Assembly: GCF_002777975.1 (NCBI RefSeq)
Contig: NZ_NGVS01000033.1
Coordinates: 523,720-574,335, forward strand
Length of the DNA: 50,616 bases
Source: Shewanella carassii
GTDB lineage: Bacteria > Pseudomonadota > Gammaproteobacteria > Enterobacterales > Shewanellaceae
Reading direction: 5' to 3'
Positions 34,226-41,665 of the stretch are shown here, piece after piece; position 1 is the first letter of the stretch; each line of letters starts with the position of its first letter. The translations under genes were made by a program, and so were the position numbers. The notes beneath the pieces were generated by a model that saw only the letters and a list, made by a program, of their open reading frames with translations, made no database searches and had not been told where the DNA came from.

Positions 34226-34587
34226 AGCCAATTATTTTGTAAAAAACAACCAAGACAGGCTTTTATGGCTTTTGTCAAAAGCTTGACCTTTTGCTAATTG
34301 TTTTAATAAACAGTACTGAGTATTGTGTAACTAATTCAGGTGCTTATCTTTAGCACTTCCTTAAGCTCAAAGTCGGCGGCAGTGGTATTTTTCCGTTTTC
34401 AGCGGAATTCAGGGACGAACAACCTTCGCGCCCTTTCGGTAGCTATGAGAGAGACTCAATGATTGCGTTTTTCGTGGTAAGGGATATTCGGGCTAAACTC
34501 TATTATATTTAACTAATACAAAGAGATAGCGATGCGCGTTTACACTCCACCGATGACTAAAACGCGCATGCGCACTATACAACTGTT
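34226..34587. repeat. Right copy of the inverted repeat element, with an internal deletion
   Basis: Its reverse complement aligns with 2331-2961. It keeps the attC-like end, the ATAGCTACCG...GTTGTTCGTCCCTGAAT block and the inner AT-rich part, but lacks about 300 bases including the start of the small basic gene, and carries a one-base deletion in the remaining 3' part. A TTGACC promoter-like box (34283-34288) with an 18-base spacer to TAAACA points outward to the cassettes. This region and 34588-34954 contain no confident long gene. Confidence 0.7.
34408..34450 (-). pseudogene. Remnant of the small basic gene
   Basis: On the minus strand ATAGCTACCG...GTTGTTCGTCCCTGA matches the 3' part of the intact gene at 2624-2776. 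The 5' part, the pentapeptide repeats and the LexA-like box are missing, and GCGCGAAGG has one base less than GCACGACATG, which shifts the frame. Confidence 0.5.
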
Positions 34588-34591
34588 AAAT
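34507..34591 (+). repeat. attC-like site at the edge of the right cassette island
   Basis: It starts ATTTAAC and ends GTTAAAT, an exact complement and a perfect fit to RYYYAAC/GTTRRRY. Between them is a hairpin with AGATAG/CTAT and GCGATGCGCGTTTA / TAAAACGCGCATGCG arms. It has the same 85-nt length as the left site 2327-2411, in the opposite orientation. Confidence 0.65.
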
Positions 34592-34796
34592 GGCTCTGCT
34601 TTTTTATGACAGCGCAAGCTTCCAAGTCGGTGCCATGAGTGAGCGTTCGGTTGCCATTAGAAAAATAAAAGGATGTGGCTCGGCGTACCCGTTCGTTGCG
34701 GGCGGCCACATTTCAGGTTGGGGGTGTCTTCAAGTCATCAGTTCTTGCGGGTGCCATAAATGTAGTCTGGTTCGCAGGCTCACATCGTGCCCTTAG
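34590..34796 (+). CDS. Possible short cassette-encoded protein
   Basis: A 68-codon frame that starts inside the core site GTTAAATGG and ends 19 bases before the next attC site. It is Cys/Gly-rich at the end (GWGCLQVISSCGCHKCS) and has no known family. An inner ATG at 34635 is also possible. There is no clear ribosome site. The cassette (34586-34867) may be non-coding. Confidence 0.25.
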   Translation: MALLFYDSASFQVGAMSERSVAIRKIKGCGSAYPFVAGGHISGWGCLQVISSCGCHKCSLVRRLTSCP

Positions 34797-34815
34797 GTAG
34801 GGTGGGAGTGTCGCC

Positions 34816-34873
34816 ACTTAACCAGGCAAGGCAGCGGACGCAAAAACACGCGCCGCTGCTCGCGGCGTTATGT
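34816..34873 (+). repeat. attC site of the first right-hand cassette
   Basis: From ACTTAAC to GCGTTATGT, 58 nt. The arms GGCAGCGGACGC and GCGCCGCTGCTCGCGGC (near-complementary with one extra base) surround AAAAACAC. This is the clearest attC-type site in the window and close to those of mobile and Vibrio integrons. Confidence 0.75.
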
Positions 34874-34954
34874 AAATTCACGAACTTATTCACAACAAGA
34901 GTGGCATCATAAGAGCATAATAATCAAAACGTTAATATAGGCTGGTTGTACCAT

Positions 34955-36661
34955 ATGGATAAGATTACAGGCTCATTACTAAAGAGCTTTACTGAACAAT
35001 GTGAGTTAGAGCGGTTACCTGAATCTACTCAGTTTGAGCACTTCGCAAACTACTCAATTTTATCAAAGCAATTCCGTGGAAGTTTTGAGCTTGATGAAGT
35101 TCATTCAGGTTCTGGTGGTGACTGCGCTATTGATGGGCTGTATATTCTCGTAAATGGGCGCCTAGTAAACGATAGTGATGAACTCAGAGAAATTGTTGAA
35201 TCTTCAGGTCACTTAGACGCAGAGATTGGCTTCATACAAACGAAGACAACGTCTTCGTTTAGTGGGGCAGACATCGGTGCCTTTATCCATGGTATAAAAG
35301 ATTTCCTAAGTGATGATCCTAAGCTCGTACAAAATGAAACGATTAAAGCTAAAAAGGTTCTATGGGAAGACATTATCCTAAAGTCTTCGTATATGGTAAA
35401 TAGAAGACCTGATTGTAAAATGTACTATGTATGTACTGGAAAATGGGTAAATGACCAGAACCTTTCCGCCGTTATTAGCTCAGGTATTGATGAGGTAGAT
35501 GCGATTGGAATTTTTGAAACTGTAAGTTTCGAACCTTGTGGTTCTTCGGAAATCCAAAAACTCTTCCATGAGACTAAAAACAAACTTTCTTCAACTATTA
35601 CCTTTTTAAATCGAATTACATTACCTGACATTGAAGGGGTTTCAGAGGGTTACCTTGGGGTTATTCCATTAAGCGAATACTTGAAGTTAATCCAAGATGA
35701 GAATAAGACAATACATAGTATTTTTGATGATAATGTAAGAGATTTTCAGGGTGATAATCCTGTAAACAAGAAAATAAAAGGTACTCTTGAAGACAAAAAA
35801 TTTGATATTTTTTGTGTACTCAACAATGGTGTAACTGTAGTTGCTTCTTCAATTACCCCAGCTGGTAACCGTTTCACAATCAGAGATTATCAAGTGGTTA
35901 ATGGTTGTCAAACTAGTCATATTCTTCATGAATGTCAGAACATTGAAGGTATTGAACAAGTTCAGGTCCCTATAAAAATAGTTGTTACGGCAAATGAAGA
36001 TATAAAAGCTAGCATTACTTTGGCGACGAACAGCCAAACAGAAGTTAAAACTGAGCAGCTTGAAGCACTTAGCATCTTCCAAAAACAACTTGAGCTGTAT
36101 TACTCTGCTGAAAAAACTTCAATACCTTTATACTATGAAAGGCGCTCTCAGCAATATAACTCGGTTTCAGGCATAAAAAGGAATCAGATAATATCGATCC
36201 CTATTCAGATTAAGTCATTTGCTTCAATGTTCTTAAACTCACCTCATCTAGTGTCAGGGTATTATGGAACAATAGTTAAAAGGTTTTCTGGAAGAATCTT
36301 TGCAGACGGACATAAATACTTACCCTATTATGTAAGTTCTCTTTGCTACTACAGAGTAGAACAATTCTTCAGGTCTGGTGACCTTAAAACAGAAAATAAA
36401 AAAGCTCGTTTTCACATAATGCTGATAGTGCGCTTGTTAGGTATGGGTGAAGAACTTGACTATATCAATAGCAATAAAATTGAGAAAAAAGCGGAAGCAT
36501 TTAAGAAGCTACTTCTAAATGAATCTGAGGCACTTTCAATGTTTAAAAAGGCAGAGTCTATATTTGAAAGTTCTGGTTTAGATATGGAGAAAAAGCAATA
36601 TAAATCGGAAACTGAAACTGAGTTATTGATAAGTGCTTATAAGAAACTGAAGTCAGACTAA
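34955..36661 (+). CDS. AIPR-family (abortive infection/phage resistance type) protein
   Basis: A 568-residue protein with the AIPR signature DYQVVNGCQTSHILHE (about residues 312-327) and a following IKASITLATNSQTEVKTEQL block typical of the family. The first 200 residues (GDCAIDGLYILVNG, IGFIQTKTTSSFSG) look like a restriction-endonuclease-type fold: D...QTK could be the nuclease Asp and Q-x-K. AIPR proteins occur in phage defence loci, and their activity is not well defined. The start is ATG at 34955, with a TTG nine bases earlier as alternative. It is AT-rich, directly behind the attC site at 34816-34873, and likely to act with the small downstream gene. Confidence 0.8.
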   Translation: MDKITGSLLKSFTEQCELERLPESTQFEHFANYSILSKQFRGSFELDEVHSGSGGDCAIDGLYILVNGRLVNDSDELREIVESSGHLDAEIGFIQTKTTSSFSGADIGAFIHGIKDFLSDDPKLVQNETIKAKKVLWEDIILKSSYMVNRRPDCKMYYVCTGKWVNDQNLSAVISSGIDEVDAIGIFETVSFEPCGSSEIQKLFHETKNKLSSTITFLNRITLPDIEGVSEGYLGVIPLSEYLKLIQDENKTIHSIFDDNVRDFQGDNPVNKKIKGTLEDKKFDIFCVLNNGVTVVASSITPAGNRFTIRDYQVVNGCQTSHILHECQNIEGIEQVQVPIKIVVTANEDIKASITLATNSQTEVKTEQLEALSIFQKQLELYYSAEKTSIPLYYERRSQQYNSVSGIKRNQIISIPIQIKSFASMFLNSPHLVSGYYGTIVKRFSGRIFADGHKYLPYYVSSLCYYRVEQFFRSGDLKTENKKARFHIMLIVRLLGMGEELDYINSNKIEKKAEAFKKLLLNESEALSMFKKAESIFESSGLDMEKKQYKSETETELLISAYKKLKSD

Positions 36662-36703
36662 GAATTTACATGACGTTACAAAAAAATACATAGTAGAAAG
36701 ATA

Positions 36704-36782
36704 GGACAGCCATACCTTTTTGATTAGAAAGATAGGACAGCCATACCTTTTTGATGGAAAAATAGGACAGCCATACCTTTTT
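36704..36782 (+). repeat. Three short tandem repeats (RAYT-type) between the AIPR and HNH-like genes
   Basis: GGACAGCCATACCTTTTT occurs at 36704, 36735 and 36765, about 30 bases apart, each preceded by an AT stretch with ATA. The same motif is found four more times before the RAYT gene. Confidence 0.8.
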
Positions 36783-36809
36783 TTAAGGAATTGACTATGG
36801 TTCAAATAA

Positions 36810-37250
36810 ATGGATAAAGAACATTTCGTTTTTAACACTGCCTTAGTGTTAATAACACACTTCCAGAACTGTATTAAATCAGGTAATGAAGGAATTCATT
36901 CAAGACTCTTCTCTCATATCCTTCATCCAGAGAAAGATTACATTTTATGTGGGCAGTCTAAAGAAGTTAAAGATGGTGCGAGAATCCATCCAGAACACGT
37001 AGTTCCATGCGCTGTCTTAAGAAATGAATCGTTTAGACTATTAAAAGAAGGAAAACAGCCAGAATATATAGCGAAACTTTTATCCAAACATTGGAAGTTA
37101 GCATATATCTCTAAAGACCAGGCCAACTCCCTCGATAGTAAAAATAAGTTAAACCTGAAAGATACTATGCCTCCAGGCTGGTGTATGGAGTATGGAGACA
37201 CATTTGCCCGTCTAGACAAGGCAGGCATAAAATTATTACCGTTAAATTAA
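36810..37250 (+). CDS. Small protein with an HNH-like motif
   Basis: A 146-residue protein not assigned to a named family. Residues 59-66 read IHPEHVVP, resembling the H-x-x-H-V-x-P start of HNH/His-Me finger nucleases, followed by RNESFRLLKEG, a helix, and a second conserved-looking region AYISKDQANSLDSKNKLNLKDTMPPGW. Cys at 47, 67 and 125 may bind a metal. It is AT-rich, 148 bases after the AIPR gene in the same direction, and enclosed by the short GGACAGCC repeats on both sides. It could be a nuclease partner of AIPR or a separate insertion. The assignment is tentative. Confidence 0.5.
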   Translation: MDKEHFVFNTALVLITHFQNCIKSGNEGIHSRLFSHILHPEKDYILCGQSKEVKDGARIHPEHVVPCAVLRNESFRLLKEGKQPEYIAKLLSKHWKLAYISKDQANSLDSKNKLNLKDTMPPGWCMEYGDTFARLDKAGIKLLPLN

Positions 37251-37306
37251 TATGGTAGCCATAAAAAATAAAGGACCAAATGAAATAACAAAAGGACTAA
37301 AATAAA

Positions 37307-37500
37307 GGACGGCCATACCTTTTTGATGTTTCGCCCAGCCTTGACTATAAAATAAAGGACGGCCATACCTTTTTGATGTTTCGCCCAGCCTTGACTAGGC
37401 TTTGAAGAAAAAACAGGACAGCCATACCTTTTTGAAGAAGAAAAAACAGGACAGCCATACCTTTTTGATGTTTCGCCCAGCCTTGACTAGGCTTTGAAAA
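37307..37500 (+). repeat. Four GGAC-repeats and REP-like hairpins before the RAYT gene
   Basis: GGACRGCCATACCTTTTT starts at 37307, 37357, 37416 and 37449. Three of the four are followed by GATGTTTCGCCCAGCCTTGACT, and two have the full hairpin AGCCT-TGACT-AGGCT. These are candidate substrates of the adjacent transposase. Confidence 0.8.
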
Positions 37501-37525
37501 AATACCCATCAAAGCTCAGTCGAGG

Positions 37526-38521
37526 TTGGTTATGACCACAGCCCGCCGCCAGTTGATAGATGTTGAAAGTACGCCCTTTTACCACGTGATTAATCGCTGC
37601 GTGAGAAGGGCATTTTTGTGTGGTGAAGATGCACTGTCGGGGCGCAGTTACGAGCATAGACGTGGCTGGATAGTGGATAAAATCAGGCAGTTGTCGTCAA
37701 TATTCTGCATCGACGTTTGCGCTTATGCGGTTATGAGTAATCACTACCATTTGGTGCTCAAAATCGACCTTGCTGCGCAACAATCGTTGTCACCATTTGA
37801 AGTCATCGAGCGTTGGACATTGCTCTTTAGCGGCAATCCTGTGGCGGCAAAGTTCCTCAAGGGCGATAGTCTCTCAGAAAGTGAGCGAATACTGTTGGAT
37901 ACGTTGATTAGCGATTGGCAGGAACGCCTTGGCAGTATCAGTTGGTTTATGCGCTGTTTAAACGAAGATATCGCCCGCAAGGCCAATCGAGAAGATGGCT
38001 GCAAGGGCGTATTCTGGGAAGGACGTTTTAAGTCGCAGGCGCTGCTTGATGAACAGGCGCTGCTGGCCTGCATGATGTATGTGGATTTAAATCCCATTCG
38101 CGCAGGTATTGCAGATTCGCTGCAAACTTCTGATTACACATCCATTCAGGAGCGCATAGAGGAAGTTGATGAACCTACAACTGCCAACGCTTCACTTAAG
38201 CCGCTGCTGCAATTTGATGGTGCAGCCACTGCCGCCGAACCAAGCGGCATTCCATTTCACTTTGCCGACTATCTGGAGCTGATTGATTGGACAGGCCGGG
38301 CGGTGCGGGAAGACAAGCGTGGCTTTATTGCCTGTTCCAGACCCAAACTACTGCTTGAGCTTGGTATCAGCGACGATGCCTGGATAACTTCCGCCAAGGA
38401 GTTTCGCCGTCAGTACAGTGGCATGAGTGGCCGATGGGATGCGATGTGTGCCATGAAGGCCAAATATGGCGGTAAATGGTGCCGGGGTAAGCAACAAAGC
38501 CAAGCAATACATCCCCATTAA
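37526..38521 (+). CDS. REP-associated tyrosine transposase (RAYT, Y1/HUH family)
   Basis: A 331-residue protein. Y1 transposase domain in the first about 200 residues: FYHVINRCVRRAFLCGED, the HUH-like motif NHYHLVLKID at about residues 72-81, and FWEGRFKSQALLDEQALLACMMYVDLNPIRAGI with the Tyr of the catalytic helix region. A C-terminal extension (about 215-331) is typical for the larger RAYT group. RAYTs are single-copy enzymes that move REP hairpins; one such set flanks this gene on both sides. GC content is closer to the core than to the AT-rich cassettes around it. The gene may start at ATG 37532 instead. Confidence 0.88.
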   Translation: MVMTTARRQLIDVESTPFYHVINRCVRRAFLCGEDALSGRSYEHRRGWIVDKIRQLSSIFCIDVCAYAVMSNHYHLVLKIDLAAQQSLSPFEVIERWTLLFSGNPVAAKFLKGDSLSESERILLDTLISDWQERLGSISWFMRCLNEDIARKANREDGCKGVFWEGRFKSQALLDEQALLACMMYVDLNPIRAGIADSLQTSDYTSIQERIEEVDEPTTANASLKPLLQFDGAATAAEPSGIPFHFADYLELIDWTGRAVREDKRGFIACSRPKLLLELGISDDAWITSAKEFRRQYSGMSGRWDAMCAMKAKYGGKWCRGKQQSQAIHPH

Positions 38522-38995
38522 CCTTAAACCCTTGGTGATTTTGCAGCAACAGGCTTAAGCCTGCCGTTGGCATGCCTAGCAACCGCAGTTTTTGTATGAA
38601 GCACGCAGATTACTCGTCTTAGAGAGTCTACTTCCCAAAATACGTCGTTATTTATCAGAGACTGACACTTGGCAGCGTGCTTCCTTGCGGTTTAGAAAGT
38701 GTTTAGGATGTCCTTGAGCTCTGTCAGTAGCTCGTAAAGTGTTTAGGATGTTCTGTATGTTGTGGTAGCTCGTAAAGTGTTTAGGATGTTCTGTATGTTG
38801 TGATTGAGACCAAATGATATGCTTCCTCGTGGCTCGAAAAGTGTTTAGGATGTCCGGTATATCCGCTGTATATCCGATAAATTGGCCTAAATTAGAAATT
38901 TAGCGTTTAAGATTTAGGCTGGTAAAGTAAAGGTTTTATCAAGGTCTAAATTGCAGGGCTTGTTCGCACCTTCCTTATAAAATGGAAAGATAAAT
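38522..38995. other. Gap with a second repeat family downstream of the RAYT gene
   Basis: AAAGTGTTTAGGATGT occurs at 38696, 38736, 38774 and 38838, with GCTCGTAAAG/GGCTCGAAAAG before three of them; two full units of about 38 bases are nearly identical. No gene is seen. The end of some copies (GGATGTCC) is roughly complementary to the start of the upstream GGACAGCC family. Confidence 0.7.
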
Positions 38996-39562
38996 TTGAA
39001 AATTGCATATATAACAGAAGATTTTGAAAAAGGTGATTGTTTTTTTGTGGATGATGACAACAGGGCATTCTATTATCAGGATGACAATTTTACACCTACC
39101 TCAATTCTTTCACCTGTTGTATGGTCAGATAAAGATTTGGTTAATATTGAAGCTTTAGATATCATTGATGCCAGTTGTTTAAATGTAACTAAAGAAATCG
39201 CTGAAGTTATAATGAGCTTTGATCCATATGGGGTTGAAGTCTATCCAGCTGCATTGAAATGCGGGGGTGATGACACTTTAACTGGAAGATATTTAGTGGC
39301 AGTAAATAACGAAGTAGATGTGATTGACCAAGATCGATGTTTCAAAGTTACCGATGCAACAACAAGGTTTTATTTATCGGAAGAGAAAATATTAGCACTC
39401 GAGCCAAGTAAGAGGCATGTGTTTAACCCTAAAGGAATGTTGAAAACCTTCTTTTCAAATGAACTGTTTGAAGCACTTGTCGCTATAGCTCAAGAAGGGA
39501 AAATTAAAACAAGTATAGTTGCTTATACTTTTGATACCTTAGATGAGGCACCTCGAGTATAG
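38996..39562 (+). CDS. Imm11-like (DUF1629) immunity-type protein
   Basis: A 188-residue protein with the general layout of the Imm11/MXAN_0049 immunity family: an acidic N-terminal part, the FDPYGVEVYPAALK strand near residue 75, the ALNNEVDVIDQDR-type segment (VNNEVDVIDQD), and a C-terminal helix KGMLKTFFSNELFEALVAIAQEGK. Such proteins neutralise polymorphic toxins; no toxin gene is adjacent, so it is an orphan. Start TTG with GGAAAG upstream; the only nearby ATG is closed by a stop. It is AT-rich. The stop lies only bases from an IS3-type fragment. Confidence 0.55.
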   Translation: MKIAYITEDFEKGDCFFVDDDNRAFYYQDDNFTPTSILSPVVWSDKDLVNIEALDIIDASCLNVTKEIAEVIMSFDPYGVEVYPAALKCGGDDTLTGRYLVAVNNEVDVIDQDRCFKVTDATTRFYLSEEKILALEPSKRHVFNPKGMLKTFFSNELFEALVAIAQEGKIKTSIVAYTFDTLDEAPRV

Positions 39563-39699
39563 TTAAGGAAGCTGCGAATAAGTTCTTGTTTGATTCCATA
39601 GAAGATGTACAAGACTATGCAACTCAATGGCTTTGGTTATACAATCCCGAAAGGCCACGCAAAGCCAATCATGGGCGTCCACCTTTAATGGTCGCTTAA
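39562..39699 (+). pseudogene. C-terminal fragment of an IS3-family transposase
   Basis: The frame starting at 39562 codes for KEAANKFLFDSIEDVQDYA and TQWLWLYNPERP, typical of the end of IS3-type (OrfB) transposases, and stops at 39697-39699. There is no start and no N-terminal part, so it is a remnant. The sequence GGGGAGGATTACCA after it may be an old IS end. Confidence 0.7.
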
Positions 39700-39930
39700 C
39701 CTCTACTTTTAACTGCGGTTAAAAAGGGGAGGATTACCATACTGGCAAAACAGGAGGCGTCCATATATGGCCAAGTTAAATTGGCCACGGTTTTGTATTC
39801 AAGCCAGTATCTTCGCTCTGACTCGTTCGGTGTCATTCCATCCACTTTAGCTTGGCGGATTTTGCGCGCACAGATACCCTGCTTGAGATAGAATAGCGTG
39901 CGAATTTTATTGCAAACTAAAGGAGCGCGA
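39700..39930. other. Gap after the IS3 remnant
   Basis: No confident gene. A minus-strand frame (about 39696-39836, ATG at 39836) reads MTPNESERRYWLEYK and could be a broken N-terminus. Nothing else is recognisable except a possible IS end near 39740. Confidence 0.3.
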
Positions 39931-40434
39931 GTGCAGCAGAATCAAAATGAGCAGGCATCAGACCTGGCACAAATCTGGGTCGATGCCGATGCCTGCCCGG
40001 TAGTGATCCGCGAAATGTTGGTGCGGGCGGCGGCGCGTACCGGCATCAATGTCACTTTTGTCGCCAATCAGGCACTCAGGATCACAGGTGCTGCCAGTGT
40101 CAAAACCTTACAGGTGCCCAAGGGGTTTGATGTGGCCGATAACGAAATCGTGCGCCTGTGTCACGCCGGTGATTTGGTGATCAGCAATGATATTCCGCTG
40201 GCGGCCGAAGTGATAGACAAGGGCGCCAAGGCGCTCAATAGCCGTGGCGAGCTGCTGAATCGTGACAATGTGCGTGCCCGTCTTAATATGCGGGATTTTC
40301 TCGATACCCTGCGTGCCAGCGGTATAGATACCGGCGGCAGTCCCAAGTTGAGCCAGGCAGATAGACAGGCCTTTGCTAATGAGCTGGATAAATATCTGCT
40401 GCACTGGCAGCGTGCTAAGACGAGTCAGGGCTAA
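39931..40434 (+). CDS. yaiI: YaiI/YqxD family (DUF188) protein
   Basis: A 167-residue PIN-like protein (DUF188). The start is taken as GTG at 39931 with AAGGAG five bases upstream; a GTG at 39898 would add 11 residues. The family motif IWVDADACPVVIREML near the N-terminus and the D-x-E-I-V (DNEIVRLCHAGDLVISNDIPLAAEVIDKG) blocks contain the acidic residues that would bind metal. The end KYLLHWQRAK is usual. Function is not known; it is widely conserved as a single gene. Confidence 0.9.
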   Translation: MQQNQNEQASDLAQIWVDADACPVVIREMLVRAAARTGINVTFVANQALRITGAASVKTLQVPKGFDVADNEIVRLCHAGDLVISNDIPLAAEVIDKGAKALNSRGELLNRDNVRARLNMRDFLDTLRASGIDTGGSPKLSQADRQAFANELDKYLLHWQRAKTSQG

Positions 40435-40639
40435 GCCTGCCAAGCCATAGTTCGCTCAGAGAATCAAAAGCCTGGAAATTTGAAACCTCAGCGATTTGAA
40501 AGCTGAGTGGCTCGCAAGTTTCGCGGCTATGCAAGATTCAGAGCCGATACAGAATTCATTTCCTATTTAAGATCTGGCTGCAGTTCAAGACCTGTCACCC
40601 ATTAAAGACTTAACGCTCCATTCAAGACAGGGCATCCAC

Positions 40640-41533
40640 TCAAGACTTGCCCAGATCCGGCGCCTCCGGCAGCGCCTGCTGCAGAAAGTCCAAGAGCAGG
40701 CTGACCTTGGGCGACAGATGGCGGTTCTGTGGGTATAAGGCCCAAATCCCCTCCGGCGCCGCCTGGTAAGCCTCGAGCACAGATACCAGGGCGCCGCTGG
40801 CGAGATCCTCGCCGACATAATAATCGGGCAGTTGCACCAGCCCGAGCCCTTTGCGAGCAGCATCCAATAGCCCAGGGCCAGAATTACACACCAAGCGGCC
40901 ACTCAAACGCCATTGACGTTCCTGACCCTGCTCGATAAAACGCCAGTAAGGGTGGTTACCCAGCAAACATTGATGCCGGTGCAGCTCGCCCAGAGTGTGG
41001 GGCACGCCATGGTTGGCCAGATACTCAGGGCTGGCACAGACATAATTGCGGCGACTGCCAAGACGCCGCGCCATCAAGCTGGAATCCGCCAGCTTACCCA
41101 GCCGAATCGCCAAATCATAACCGCCATCAATCAGATCCAGCGTCTTGTTGTTGAGATCCAGTTGCAGATCCAGCTTGGGGTGCAGACAGAGAAAGTCATT
41201 CAGCAGCGGCAGAATAAATTGCTCGCCGTAAGTGACCGGCGCCGTCACCCGCAGCAAGCCCTGCGGGGTTTGTTTCAAACTGCCAAGGGCGCGTTCGGCT
41301 TCTTCTATACCATCTTGCAGCAAGCGGCAGTGGCGATAATAAAGCTGACCCTCTTCACTGAGCGACACCTTACGGGTAGTGCGATAGAAGAGTTTGCTCG
41401 CCAGGCGTTTCTCCAGCGCGGCGATTTGGCGGCTTATCTGCGCCACAGACAAGTTGAGCCGCTCGGCGGCGCGGGTAAAGCTCTGGCTCTCGGCCACGGC
41501 GATAAATTCGCTGATCCCTTCCCAGTGGTTCAT
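40640..41533 (-). CDS. LysR-family transcriptional regulator
   Basis: A 297-residue regulator. The HTH is at about residues 4-62 (ISEFIAVAESQSFTRAAERLNLSVAQISRQIAALEKRLASKL). The effector-binding domain runs from about 90 to 290 (RVTAPVTYGEQFILPLL). It is divergent from frmA with 132 bases between, the usual arrangement for a LysR controlling its neighbour. A formaldehyde- or thiol-related signal is a reasonable inference. It would bind DNA as a tetramer; no T-N11-A site was scored. Confidence 0.9.
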   Translation of the reverse strand: MNHWEGISEFIAVAESQSFTRAAERLNLSVAQISRQIAALEKRLASKLFYRTTRKVSLSEEGQLYYRHCRLLQDGIEEAERALGSLKQTPQGLLRVTAPVTYGEQFILPLLNDFLCLHPKLDLQLDLNNKTLDLIDGGYDLAIRLGKLADSSLMARRLGSRRNYVCASPEYLANHGVPHTLGELHRHQCLLGNHPYWRFIEQGQERQWRLSGRLVCNSGPGLLDAARKGLGLVQLPDYYVGEDLASGALVSVLEAYQAAPEGIWALYPQNRHLSPKVSLLLDFLQQALPEAPDLGKS

Positions 41534-41665
41534 TATTACTTCTCAGTAAAAGTGATTTGTATATTTGGCTGATTATCTTTTATTTGGGAATAAATACAAT
41601 GTTGGCATCCGGTTTATGAGCCAAGAGGTTCGATACCGAATCAATCACAACAGAAGGAAGCGACA

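Noticed and set aside
34226..34587. Insertion sequence or phage end
   Set aside because: No transposase or integrase is linked, and the ends are attC-like and not simple IS inverted repeats.
37307..38860. CRISPR array
   Set aside because: The short repeats near the RAYT gene have irregular spacing and near-identical spacers, with no cas genes; they fit transposase-linked repeats.
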